DNA of 64,000 nucleotides from assembly GCA_029226975.1 (NCBI GenBank), contig JAQXZB010000099.1, positions 1 to 64,000 on the forward strand, given 5' to 3'. The stretch is from Clostridiales bacterium. Its GTDB lineage: Bacteria; Bacillota; Clostridia; UBA1381. The position numbers were made by a program, and so were the translations under genes. Below are positions 25,650-34,486 of this stretch, one piece after another. Under the pieces are notes generated by a model. It was not told the origin of the DNA, did no database searches, and worked only from the letters and a program-made list of their open reading frames with translations. The first letter of the stretch is position 1. Each line of letters begins with the position of its first letter.

Positions 25650-26639
25650 TTAATATTCTATATTTACCGTTCTTGTGTCCTGTTCCCAGTCAATTTCAAT
25701 GCCGAAAGCATCCGTTATAAACCTCAAGGGCACCATCGTCCTGCCGTTTATAAGCTGTGCTTCAACCTCCAGTTCCATTGAATTTCCGTCTATGTATGCG
25801 GTTTTTTTACCTATGGGCAGAGTAACCTCCTTATTATCCTTCGTTATTACGGCACTGCGGGTATTCTCGTCCCAGTCCACCTGTGCGCCCAAACGTTCAA
25901 GAAGTCCCCTTACGGGTATGAGGGTTCTTTCGTCCTTTATAATCGGATACTGATCCTCAAAGCTTACAAGAGTGCCGTTTACTCGGATTTTGGCTCCGGC
26001 ATAATCCATATAATTGTGATAATACCTTAAAACGTGCTCCACATACTGCGCGTCACCGTAGGTTGAATAGGGCCAGTTGGTCACATAATTTACGGAATTT
26101 ACCCTTTCCGAGAGCCAATCGTCCCCCTTTGCCGCAACTATGCGGTCAAGCACCGTTGAGCCGTAGTTATAGGCTGTAAGCATTTTAAGATAGTCGCAGT
26201 CGTATTTTATCAGGTAGCCGGATATTAAATGTGCCGCATAATTTATGCTCTTTTGCGGGTCAAGTCTGTCCTCCGGCGTCCAGTAAACTCCGGTCGTATC
26301 ATAGCCAAATTTTCCGAAGGATTCGTTCATGGTGTACTCAATCTGCATTATTCCCCATGCCGGGTATGAACTTCCGTCCTCGCGGTAGCTGAGATTTCTG
26401 CCGGAAGATTCCTGCATACAGACTGCCGCGAGCAAATTCGGGTCAACCCCGTACTGATCTCCCGCAGCCTTGAAATAATCAAAATACTGCTTTACCAAGC
26501 TTCCTACCTCTACCGTTCCTATGTCAATACCGTCCATGCTTGTCCCTTTATGGTCGGCAATACAGCCCTGTGCAAACGCGGATACGTTAATCGATAAGCC
26601 CGCGCATACGGCAGTGCATATCACTGCAATTTTTTTCAT
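25650..26639 (-). CDS. Secreted lytic transglycosylase with C-terminal stalk module
   Basis: 329 aa. Signal peptide (1-23), then an SLT-type lysozyme fold (about 45-200). The catalytic Glu is E77 in VCMQESSGRN, followed by WGIMQIE and TAYNYGSTV, typical of SLT enzymes that cleave peptidoglycan glycan strands to 1,6-anhydromuramic ends. The last 125 residues form a copper-amine-oxidase-N stalk pair (RTLIPVRGLLERLGAQVDWD, RTMVPLRFITDAFGIEIDWE). Expressed from a consensus promoter facing the enolase gene. Confidence 0.88.
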   Translation of the reverse strand: MKKIAVICTAVCAGLSINVSAFAQGCIADHKGTSMDGIDIGTVEVGSLVKQYFDYFKAAGDQYGVDPNLLAAVCMQESSGRNLSYREDGSSYPAWGIMQIEYTMNESFGKFGYDTTGVYWTPEDRLDPQKSINYAAHLISGYLIKYDCDYLKMLTAYNYGSTVLDRIVAAKGDDWLSERVNSVNYVTNWPYSTYGDAQYVEHVLRYYHNYMDYAGAKIRVNGTLVSFEDQYPIIKDERTLIPVRGLLERLGAQVDWDENTRSAVITKDNKEVTLPIGKKTAYIDGNSMELEVEAQLINGRTMVPLRFITDAFGIEIDWEQDTRTVNIEY

Positions 26640-26683
26640 TAAAATTTGCTCCTTTCAGAATTTGAATATCTCCCCATGCTGAT

Positions 26684-26712
26684 ATTATACATCCTTTTTC
26701 CTCTAAAGTCAA
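26684..26712 (-). promoter_or_regulatory. Sigma-A promoter of the transglycosylase gene
   Basis: Minus strand: TTGACT (26707-26712), 17-bp spacer, TATAAT (26684-26689). Confidence 0.75.
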
Positions 26713-26734
26713 TGTTTATATCTGGATGTATAAT
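26684..26734. repeat. 11-bp inverted repeat carrying both divergent -10 boxes
   Basis: ATTATACATCC (26684-26694) and GGATGTATAAT (26724-26734) are exact inverse complements. Each contains a TATAAT, the left one for the transglycosylase and the right one facing enolase, so the two promoters are mirror images. The rightward -35 is poor. Confidence 0.6.
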
Positions 26735-26778
26735 TTCCGCAAACAGGTAAATGCTATAAAGGAAAGGAGAGATATTCC

Positions 26779-28047
26779 ATGAACAAATATACCGAAATTT
26801 TAGACGTTTACGCCAGAGAGGTTCTCGACTCCCGCGGCAACCCCACAGTTGAGGCGCAGGTATGCACCGAATACGCCTGCGGACGGGCGATAGTCCCCTC
26901 CGGTGCATCTACGGGAGCCTTTGAAGCAGTAGAGCTTCGCGACGGCGACAAGAAGCGCTACAACGGCAAGGGCGTAAAAACAGCAGTTGACAATGTAAAT
27001 AACATAATTGCGGACGAAATAATCGGAATGAACGTATTCGAGCAAAGAGCCATAGACAAAAAAATGATAGAGCTTGACGGCACAGCCAACAAATCAAAGC
27101 TCGGTGCAAACGCAATTCTCGCCGTTTCTCTTGCGGCGGCAAAGGCGGCGGCTCAGTCCCTTTCAATCCCCCTCTACCGCTACATCGGCGGCATAAACTG
27201 CTCGCTCCTTCCGGTGCCTATGATGAATATTCTAAACGGCGGCGCACACGCGGACAACAACGTTGACATACAGGAATTTATGATAATGCCCTTCGGCGCA
27301 AAAAGCTTTCATCAGGGACTTAGATGGTGCAGTGAAGTGTTCTTTTCCCTAAAGCGTCTGCTGTCCTCAAAGGGCTATGCCACCTCCGTAGGCGACGAGG
27401 GCGGCTTTGCCCCCAATCTGTCCGATGACGAGGAGGCTTTAAGACTTATTGTCGAAGCTGTGGAGGGCGCGGGCTATAAGCCCGGCGAGGATTTTAAAAT
27501 CGCAATAGACGCGGCGGCCGCCGAATGGGCAAACAAGGACGGAAGCTACACCCTGCCCAAATCGGGGAAAACCAAAAGCGCCGAGGAAATTATAGAGTTT
27601 TGGTCAGGGCTTTGCGAAAAGTACCCCATTTTCTCCATTGAGGACCCCTTGGGCGAAGAGGACTGGCAGGGCTGGAAGAGAATTACCAATGCCATAGGCG
27701 GCAAGGTGCAGCTTGTGGGTGATGATTTGTTTGTAACCAATATAGAACGCATCGAAAAGGGCATACGGGAGGGCGCGGCAAACGCCGTTTTAATAAAGCT
27801 TAATCAAATAGGCACTCTTTCCCAGACTCTTGACGCCATAGAGATTGCCCACAAAAACGGCATGAGAACAATAATCTCCCACAGAAGCGGTGAAAGCGAG
27901 GACACCACCATCGCCGACATTGCCGCGGCGGTAAACTCCGGTCAGATAAAAACCGGCGCACCCTCCAGAACCGACAGGGTAGCCAAATACAACCAGCTCT
28001 TAAGGATTGAGGAAGAGCTTTACTCTACAAGCCGATACCATATTTAA
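26779..28047 (+). CDS. eno: Enolase
   Basis: 422 aa. Interconverts 2-phosphoglycerate and phosphoenolpyruvate. Present: [31 protein letters not shown], the metal ligands D in [10 protein letters not shown] in [12 protein letters not shown] and D in [10 protein letters not shown], the catalytic Lys in [10 protein letters not shown], and [16 protein letters not shown]. No other glycolytic gene is adjacent. GGAAAGGAGAG precedes the ATG. Ends at the terminator at 28055-28082. Confidence 0.97.
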   Translation: MNKYTEILDVYAREVLDSRGNPTVEAQVCTEYACGRAIVPSGASTGAFEAVELRDGDKKRYNGKGVKTAVDNVNNIIADEIIGMNVFEQRAIDKKMIELDGTANKSKLGANAILAVSLAAAKAAAQSLSIPLYRYIGGINCSLLPVPMMNILNGGAHADNNVDIQEFMIMPFGAKSFHQGLRWCSEVFFSLKRLLSSKGYATSVGDEGGFAPNLSDDEEALRLIVEAVEGAGYKPGEDFKIAIDAAAAEWANKDGSYTLPKSGKTKSAEEIIEFWSGLCEKYPIFSIEDPLGEEDWQGWKRITNAIGGKVQLVGDDLFVTNIERIEKGIREGAANAVLIKLNQIGTLSQTLDAIEIAHKNGMRTIISHRSGESEDTTIADIAAAVNSGQIKTGAPSRTDRVAKYNQLLRIEEELYSTSRYHI

Positions 28048-28054
28048 GCCCATA

Positions 28055-28090
28055 AGCGTGCGGATAATTTTGTCTGCACGCTGTATTCTT
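28055..28090 (+). terminator. Terminator of eno
   Basis: AGCGTGC (28055-28061) pairs with GCACGCT (28076-28082), extended by GGA/TCT, then TATTCTTTT. Confidence 0.7.
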
Positions 28091-28176
28091 TTACCTACCC
28101 GTCAAGAGATTTTTTACAAATATTCATGAGTATTTTGCTTCTAAATTATCAGATATTATAAACCTTATGAATTTTA

Positions 28177-28205
28177 TTGCAATTTTAAAAAAAACGCGCT
28201 ATAAT
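28177..28205 (+). promoter_or_regulatory. Sigma-A promoter of purF-thiE
   Basis: TTGCAA (28177-28182), 17-bp spacer, TATAAT (28200-28205). I saw no purine riboswitch in the short leader. Confidence 0.75.
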
Positions 28206-28252
28206 AAATGCGTATAAAAGGGCATTTGCCCATTATGAAAGGACTGATTTTT

Positions 28253-29629
28253 ATGAACAGAATCGGTGAGGAATGCGGAGTTTTTGCGATATACGACCCC
28301 AAGGGCGACTGCGCCAGAACCGCATACTACGGTCTTTATGCACTTCAGCACAGAGGTCAGGAAAGCTGCGGCATAGCAGTGAACAACAACCGCGACATTA
28401 CCTATTACAAGGACATGGGAATTGTCAGCGACGTATTTAACGAAGAAATTTTAACAAAGCTTAACGGCACAATGGCTGTAGGCCATGTGCGCTATTCAAC
28501 CACCGGCGAATCCCTGCGTGAAAATGCGCAGCCGCTTGTTTTAAGATACATAAAGGGCAATATCGCCCTTGCCCATAACGGAAACCTTTTGAATAAGCCC
28601 GAGCTTGAAGATGAATTAAGCAAATCGGGCGCAATTTTCCAGACTACCACAGATACCGAAATGATTGCTTACACAATAGCCAAGCACCGCATGGACGCCG
28701 GCAGCGTTGAACACGCATTAGAGCTTACCATGCCGCATCTTAAGGGTGCTTATTCGCTTATTGTTATGAGCCCTCAGAAGCTTATCGCCGCCCGCGACCC
28801 CTGGGGATTCAGACCCCTTTGTATGGGCAAAAAGGATGACGCGATTATTTTCGCTTCGGAAACCTGCGCTCTTGACAGCATAGGCGCGGAGTTTGTCCGC
28901 GATTTGCTCCCCGGAGAAATAGTTGTGGTAAAGGACGGGGAAATTACCTCAATAAAAACCCATATGAATAAATTTCCCCATACCATGTGTATATTTGAAT
29001 ATCTGTATTTTGCACGTCCCGACAGCATTATCGAGGGACAAAGCGCCCATGATTCAAGAATGCTTGCCGGAAAATACCTTGCAAGGGAATATCCGGTAGA
29101 CGCGGACGTTGTAATCGGCGTTCCCGATTCGGGGCTTTGCGCGGCAATGGGCTATGCCCAGGAGTCCAAAATTCCCTACGGCATAGGCTTTGTAAAGAAC
29201 AAATACATCGGCAGAACATTTATACAGCCCACACAGGCAATGAGAGAAAATGCCGTAAAAATCAAGCTTAACGTTTTAAGAAGCACCGTTGAGGGCAAGA
29301 GGGTTGTTATGGTCGACGATTCGATTGTCCGCGGTACAACCTCAAAAAGAATAGTATCGCTTCTTCGTCAGTTCGGAGCAACAGAGGTTCATGTGCGCTC
29401 CTCCGCACCGCCGTTTTTGTTCCCCTGTTATTTCGGAACGGATGTTCCCTCACAGGATCAGCTCATAGCCTGCAATCACACAATGGACGAGATTAAGGAC
29501 ATTATCGGCTGTGACAGCATAGGCTTTTTAAGCGTTGAAGCCTTAAAGAACATAATACCCAACGCAAGCTGCGGTTACTGTGACGGGTGCTTCAGCGGAA
29601 AATACCCGGTGGAGGTAGAGAATGAATAA
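28253..29629 (+). CDS. purF: Amidophosphoribosyltransferase
   Basis: 458 aa. First committed step of purine synthesis, making phosphoribosylamine from PRPP and glutamine. The catalytic Cys follows a short propeptide (MNRIGEECGVFAIYD), as in the Bacillus type that self-processes. Glutaminase motifs RHRGQESCGI and GNIALAHNGNL precede the PRPP-binding VVMVDDSIVRGTTS. The C-terminal Cys residues (SCGYCDGCFSG) fit the Fe-S-containing class. The ATG at 28253 is used, with AAAGGA upstream; an in-frame ATG at 28235 is less well placed. thiE overlaps by 8 bp. Confidence 0.95.
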   Translation: MNRIGEECGVFAIYDPKGDCARTAYYGLYALQHRGQESCGIAVNNNRDITYYKDMGIVSDVFNEEILTKLNGTMAVGHVRYSTTGESLRENAQPLVLRYIKGNIALAHNGNLLNKPELEDELSKSGAIFQTTTDTEMIAYTIAKHRMDAGSVEHALELTMPHLKGAYSLIVMSPQKLIAARDPWGFRPLCMGKKDDAIIFASETCALDSIGAEFVRDLLPGEIVVVKDGEITSIKTHMNKFPHTMCIFEYLYFARPDSIIEGQSAHDSRMLAGKYLAREYPVDADVVIGVPDSGLCAAMGYAQESKIPYGIGFVKNKYIGRTFIQPTQAMRENAVKIKLNVLRSTVEGKRVVMVDDSIVRGTTSKRIVSLLRQFGATEVHVRSSAPPFLFPCYFGTDVPSQDQLIACNHTMDEIKDIIGCDSIGFLSVEALKNIIPNASCGYCDGCFSGKYPVEVENE

Positions 29630-30257
29630 GGACAGGCTGTTTCTGTATGCGATAACCGACCGTTCCTGCCTTAAGGGCGGCATAAGCCTTACAGAGGCTG
29701 TGGAACAGGCGATTTTGGGCGGAGCAACCATTGTTCAGCTAAGAGAAAAAAATATGCCCTTTGCCGAGCTTTCGGCTCTGGCAAGGGACGTTGGAGCGGT
29801 ATGTAAAAAATACGGTGTACCACTCATAATAAACGACAGCGTCAAGGTCTGCCTTGCCGCCGATGCGGACGGAGTGCATTTGGGACAGGGCGATATGTCC
29901 GCCCGCGAAGCAAGAGAGCTTTTGGGTGCGGATAAAATAATAGGCGTCACCGCAAAAACCGTACGTCAGGCGCTTGACGCGGCAGCGGCGGGCGCGGACT
30001 ATATCGGCTCCGGCGCGGTATTCTCCACCCAAACAAAGCCCGATGCCAAAAGCATGGACATAAAAACCCTAAAATCCATAACAGCCGCCTCACCCATTCC
30101 CGCAGTTGCCATAGGCGGCATTAACGGCGGCAATGTTCAAAAGCTGCGCGGCAGCGGCATAAGCGGTGCGGCGGTTGTTTCGGGAATTTTCGCCGCCCCG
30201 GACATAAAAGCGGCGGCAGCCGATTTGTATGCAAAGCTTAAAGAGATTATAAGATAA
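29622..30257 (+). CDS. thiE: Thiamine-phosphate synthase
   Basis: 211 aa. Couples hydroxymethylpyrimidine diphosphate with the thiazole phosphate. TIM barrel with IVQLREKNM, PLIINDSVKVCLAADADGVHLGQGD, IIGVTAKT and the phosphate-binding AIGGINGGN. Its start overlaps purF (GGAGG upstream), so translation is probably coupled. thiD lies convergently just beyond the terminator. Confidence 0.95.
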   Translation: MNKDRLFLYAITDRSCLKGGISLTEAVEQAILGGATIVQLREKNMPFAELSALARDVGAVCKKYGVPLIINDSVKVCLAADADGVHLGQGDMSAREARELLGADKIIGVTAKTVRQALDAAAAGADYIGSGAVFSTQTKPDAKSMDIKTLKSITAASPIPAVAIGGINGGNVQKLRGSGISGAAVVSGIFAAPDIKAAAADLYAKLKEIIR

Positions 30258-30265
30258 AACAAATT

Positions 30266-30303
30266 ACGGAGCCTTAACCCTCAAATTAAAGCTCCGTTTT
30301 TTT
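30266..30303. terminator. Terminator between convergent thiE and thiD
   Basis: ACGGAGC (30266-30272) pairs with GCTCCGT (30291-30297); seven T follow on the plus strand. Confidence 0.8.
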
Positions 30304-30306
30304 AGC

Positions 30307-31086
30307 TTATATACAGTAATTATGCGCCAGCGGACCGCTGCCCTTTCCTATATCCAGTCCGGCGCGTATTGCTCCGGTGAGATATTCCTTTGCACTTTTG
30401 ACGCTCTCGGCAACCGTTTTTTCTGCCGCAAGATTGCATGCAATCGCCGAGGAAAGAGTACAGCCCGTTCCGTGGGTGTTCGGATTGTTTATCCTCTCGC
30501 CCAAAAACCAATGCACTTTCCCGTTTTCATACAATACATCGGAGGCCTCCTCAATACTGTGTCCGCCCTTTAATAAAACCGCACAGCCGGTTTTTTTGGC
30601 AATTCTCTGTGCCGCCGCCTCCATATCCCTTCGGTTTGTGATTTTCATTTCCCCCAAAAGCTCCCCTTCGGGAATATTGGGAGTTATCACTGCGGCAAGG
30701 GGCAAAAGCTCCTCCAAAAGCACACGCACCGCGCTTTCGGATATAAGCCGGCTTCCGCTTGTTGAAACCATTACCGGGTCGGCAACAATGTTTTTTGCTT
30801 TGTATTCTGACAGTTTTTTGGCTATTGTCTTTATAATTTCCTCATTTGAAACCATGCCTATCTTTACCGCGTCGGGATATATGTCCTCAAACACGCAGTC
30901 AAGCTGACGCGCCACAAAATCCGCTTCGGCGTCCGCCACCCCATATACTCCCGTAGTATTTTGGGCGGTAAGCGATGTGATAACGCTCATTGCGTACATT
31001 TTATGCACCGTTATGGTTTTTATATCCGCCTGTATGCCGGCTCCGCCGGAGCAATCCGAGCCGGCTATGGTAAGCACCTTTTTCAT
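30307..31086 (-). CDS. thiD: Hydroxymethylpyrimidine / phosphomethylpyrimidine kinase
   Basis: 259 aa. Phosphorylates HMP and HMP-P for thiamine synthesis. Ribokinase-like fold with TIAGSDCSGGAGIQADIKT, VADPVMVSTSG, AVLLKGGHS and the catalytic loop NTHGTGCTLSSAIACNLA. The ATG at 31084-31086 follows GGGAGGAG; the longer frame overlaps the upstream gene and is rejected. It sits 14 bp behind the DUF5107-TPR gene, an unexpected partner. Confidence 0.94.
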   Translation of the reverse strand: MKKVLTIAGSDCSGGAGIQADIKTITVHKMYAMSVITSLTAQNTTGVYGVADAEADFVARQLDCVFEDIYPDAVKIGMVSNEEIIKTIAKKLSEYKAKNIVADPVMVSTSGSRLISESAVRVLLEELLPLAAVITPNIPEGELLGEMKITNRRDMEAAAQRIAKKTGCAVLLKGGHSIEEASDVLYENGKVHWFLGERINNPNTHGTGCTLSSAIACNLAAEKTVAESVKSAKEYLTGAIRAGLDIGKGSGPLAHNYCI

Positions 31087-31100
31087 AAACTCCTCCCGTC

Positions 31101-34100
31101 TTATACGGTGGGCTTCCATTTTGCCCATTTTTCGTAATTTACGCTCTCCTCATCCTCCGTTTCGGTCATATCCAAAAGCCCTTGATGAGAATTATCTCTT
31201 TCCAGTCCAAGCTTTCTGTACTCCTCGCTTCTTTTAGTGTCCCCCAGACCTTTACAGCCCAAAGCCGCAAGATATGCGCAGTGTACAAAATTCATTTTTT
31301 CCAAATCCATGTTAAAAATATCTGTACGGGGCAGTAATACGCCGTCCTCAAAGCAATCGTTTATATGCTCCTGTGCGTAATTTATCATTTTATTGTAAAT
31401 TTTTCTCGCGCTTTTACTGTCCCCAAGCTTTTCGTATGCCAGTGCTCTGTAATAGGTCATATCCGGAGAAATATCCTCGCTGTAAAGGGGCATTGCGAAC
31501 ACATTTTCACCGCAAAGAGCCTTATTGAAGTATTCTATTGAGACTATTTTATCCACGTTTTCATAGGCACAGCCCAGATAATAATAAACATCATTGTCCG
31601 TCTGTCCCTCTCGTCTGCCCTCGCCGAGATTTTGGGGAAACGCCATCGCCTGCTTCAAAAATTCAACGGCACCCTCGCAGTCGTTCTTTTTGATTGCTCG
31701 CTTTGCCATGCCTATGCAGGCTCTTTTGTACTGGGCACTTATTTTGCCCTCTGCGCCCTCCCATGGGTGGAAGCGGTGCGCCTTTATAAAGCCCAGAGCC
31801 TTATCGTACTGCTTTAAGGAATTTACAAGGGTTATAAACTCCATATACAGTTCATCCGATGCTGCAGCCGTTTCCTGATTCTTGGCTATATTCACAGCCC
31901 TCTTTAAAATCGGGTAATTCATTTCCTTTCTTATGCAGTCCAGCTCATAAAGCAGTCTCGGATTGCCCGGATCAAGCCTTTGAGCCTTTTCCATACAGGT
32001 CATTGCCTTATCAGGCTCATTTAAGTGATTAAAATACGCTATGGCAAGATTTCTCAAAGCACCCGTATTTTTGGACGAAATTCCAAGGGACTGCTTCCAC
32101 AGCCTTGCCGCCCTTTCATACTGTCCCTTGTCATAGAACAAATTCCCTAAATAATACGGTGCCATTTCGTCCTTGGGATTATTCTTTATTACATATTCCA
32201 GTACCCGAATATCATAGAGCCTGCTCACAAACACATAATCATCACTGCAGCCCTGGGCAACCTCAAGCTCTATCGAGCTGTTTGAGTAATACGCGATATA
32301 ATAATGCAGCATACGCTTATCCGCCTGGGATATAATGGCAAGAATTTTTGCCGCCTCCTCAAACAGTCCCGCTTCGCTGTAGTTTATGGACAATTCAATA
32401 TAATTATGCAGCTCGTTTCTCATTATGCTTGTCAGTTCGTTCAAAAACGCAAAATCCCCGGTCAGTCTGTAAAGCTCATAACGCGCGCCGCAGTCCATAG
32501 GGTCGATTTTTATTGTCTTTTTCGCCACCCTCTGGGCATTTTCTGTTTTTCCCGTCAGCCTTAACAGTGCGGTCATAAGGTTTCTTGCCTTTATATTGTG
32601 ATAACCTCTGCCCAAAGATTCCCTCAAAAAGTCTAAGGCCTTTTCATATTCGCCCCTTGTGCTGCATATACACGCAAGCTGATAAAAGCCCCGATCCTGC
32701 ATTCCGCTTGACCATACGGATTTATAAATGGCATCATATGCCTCGTCCGTTCTGTTCAGTGCCTTTAGGGTTATGCCTAAATTGTAATAGGGCTCGCTGT
32801 CATAGGGATTGGGATTTATCATTGATGCCTTGGCTATAGCCGCTTCAAAATGCTCTCTTGCCTCCTCAAATCTGCCTAAATGATACAGATACTTCCCGTA
32901 GCCGTTATTGAGCCTTATATCCGTTTTGTCACGCCTTAATCCCTCGATATAATACGCCTCGGGAGAATAACCGGCGCATCTGTTCTGCTCGGCATGAAGT
33001 GCGGTCAGATACAACTCCTCCAGTGAGTAAATATCCTCCGGCTTCTTTATCTTCTCCGGCTTCTTTAACGGTGCTGCAGACTGCTTTTTGGCGGGGGTAT
33101 AGCTTACAAGGACATTATCCTCATCGTCAAATACCGTAAGCGTAATATCCTGCGCCTTTTCTTCTTCTATATCCACTTCTTTTTTATAAGCGCAGCCCGG
33201 AAGAAGCGTTGTCGCCTCATCAAGGTATTCCACCACCTTGCCCTTTAAGGTTATTCTTGCCTTAAGCTTGGACGGAGCGTATACCGCAATATGCGCAAGC
33301 TGTCCCTTTATTTCCATATTGACAAGCGCGCTTGCGGAAGCGTTTTTAATTCCGCCGGTTCCCATATATGGCATGAAATATTCCTTAAAGCATTTTTCCT
33401 CATAGGGTGCGATAAAGGTAAAATCCGGCTGATTTCCGGCATACATTCCCGCCATAAGCTCCGCATAGCCCTCGCCGGAATCACAAAGGGCTCTGTTCCA
33501 TGCTCTGCCGTATTCGCCGCTGCCCCAAAGCCACTGCTTTTTGCCCGGTGAAATATGGTGATCTGCTATATGTAAAAATCCTCTTTCAAGCTTGTCGTCA
33601 TAGCTGCCGATAAAATCAAACTCGGAACTGCACGCCATGAATGCAGTGGGAACGGTTACATTTTTATGCCTTGAAATATCCACGCCCTCGCCGTAATCGC
33701 CGCCGCAGTATTCGTCTGTAGCAATGGGGTATTTTGCCGTTTCGCCCTGTCCGTAATCCGACACCGTATTTACGTCCGGCGGCAGAATAAGCCGCGTGTT
33801 CTCGTTTATGCTTACCGCCGCATTCGACCACCAGGAAAAGGTCTGCATTCTCTCGGTGGGATTGTAAATCTGTCCCTTGACCTCAAGATACGCCTTTTCG
33901 GGATATAGAGTAAACGCCGTCATACCCTTTGTGTTGCCCATTCTCTCGATTTCTCCGGTGTATACTGTTGCGCTTCCGTCCGCATTTTCCTTAAAGCAGC
34001 AGTCTATCCGCTCAAAGGTTGAGGGACGGTGATGCTGGGGCCATGAAAATTCTATTCCGCCCGCAATCCACGGTCCTGCCAGCCCTGCCAAAGCCGGCTT

Positions 34101-34397
34101 TATCGTTTTATTGTAATAAAGTGCGTCACATTCGTTAAGCTTATCATATATTCTCCAAACTCTGCCGCCCAATTCCGGCAAAATAACAACCAGTAAATAT
34201 TCGTTTTCCAGACAAACAGCCTCATATTCCTTATCTGTCAAAGTATCGGAAATTGTTTCCGTCATGGGATAAGGATATATTCTCCCGCCCGACCCCTGAT
34301 AGGTGCGGTTTTCCAAAAACATCGGGAGCTTCTGCGCCTCACCCGGCTCATAGGTGGGAATAATCATTGATTTTGTATAAGCCTTTACTTTGTTCAT
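31101..34397 (-). CDS. Large DUF5107-domain protein with C-terminal tetratricopeptide repeats
   Basis: 1098 aa. The N-terminal 350-400 residues match the DUF5107 type: YEAVCLENEYLLVVILPELGGRVW, IAGGIEFSWPQHHRP, PTERMQTFSWWSNAAV. This beta-rich fold resembles aldose-epimerase/galactose-mutarotase-like domains. From about 460 to 1060 there are many helical TPR-like repeats, including YHLGRFEEAREHFEAAIAKA, APYYLGNLFYDKGQYERAARLWKQ and AIAYFNHLNEPDKAMTCMEKA. No signal peptide, so cytoplasmic. DUF5107-TPR proteins recur in carbohydrate-use regions of Firmicutes and Bacteroidetes; a glycan-processing role is inference. No reaction is assigned. Confidence 0.8.
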   Translation of the reverse strand: MNKVKAYTKSMIIPTYEPGEAQKLPMFLENRTYQGSGGRIYPYPMTETISDTLTDKEYEAVCLENEYLLVVILPELGGRVWRIYDKLNECDALYYNKTIKPALAGLAGPWIAGGIEFSWPQHHRPSTFERIDCCFKENADGSATVYTGEIERMGNTKGMTAFTLYPEKAYLEVKGQIYNPTERMQTFSWWSNAAVSINENTRLILPPDVNTVSDYGQGETAKYPIATDEYCGGDYGEGVDISRHKNVTVPTAFMACSSEFDFIGSYDDKLERGFLHIADHHISPGKKQWLWGSGEYGRAWNRALCDSGEGYAELMAGMYAGNQPDFTFIAPYEEKCFKEYFMPYMGTGGIKNASASALVNMEIKGQLAHIAVYAPSKLKARITLKGKVVEYLDEATTLLPGCAYKKEVDIEEEKAQDITLTVFDDEDNVLVSYTPAKKQSAAPLKKPEKIKKPEDIYSLEELYLTALHAEQNRCAGYSPEAYYIEGLRRDKTDIRLNNGYGKYLYHLGRFEEAREHFEAAIAKASMINPNPYDSEPYYNLGITLKALNRTDEAYDAIYKSVWSSGMQDRGFYQLACICSTRGEYEKALDFLRESLGRGYHNIKARNLMTALLRLTGKTENAQRVAKKTIKIDPMDCGARYELYRLTGDFAFLNELTSIMRNELHNYIELSINYSEAGLFEEAAKILAIISQADKRMLHYYIAYYSNSSIELEVAQGCSDDYVFVSRLYDIRVLEYVIKNNPKDEMAPYYLGNLFYDKGQYERAARLWKQSLGISSKNTGALRNLAIAYFNHLNEPDKAMTCMEKAQRLDPGNPRLLYELDCIRKEMNYPILKRAVNIAKNQETAAASDELYMEFITLVNSLKQYDKALGFIKAHRFHPWEGAEGKISAQYKRACIGMAKRAIKKNDCEGAVEFLKQAMAFPQNLGEGRREGQTDNDVYYYLGCAYENVDKIVSIEYFNKALCGENVFAMPLYSEDISPDMTYYRALAYEKLGDSKSARKIYNKMINYAQEHINDCFEDGVLLPRTDIFNMDLEKMNFVHCAYLAALGCKGLGDTKRSEEYRKLGLERDNSHQGLLDMTETEDEESVNYEKWAKWKPTV

Positions 34398-34486
34398 AAA
34401 TTCACATTCCTTCTTTTTTAGCCTGATAACATTTTATAACAAACGCCGTTAAAAATCAATCGTCAAATCGCATATAATCCGCCGTT

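Noticed and set aside
28083-28252. Possible purine riboswitch upstream of purF
   Set aside because: The leader after the predicted start site is only about 40 bases and has no purine-aptamer core; only a small GGGCATTTGCCC palindrome is present.
34398-34486. Promoter for the DUF5107-TPR gene
   Set aside because: A TATAAA is present, but the nearest TTGATT is only 15 bp away and the next TTGACG 22 bp away. Not convincing; the gene may be read from topB.
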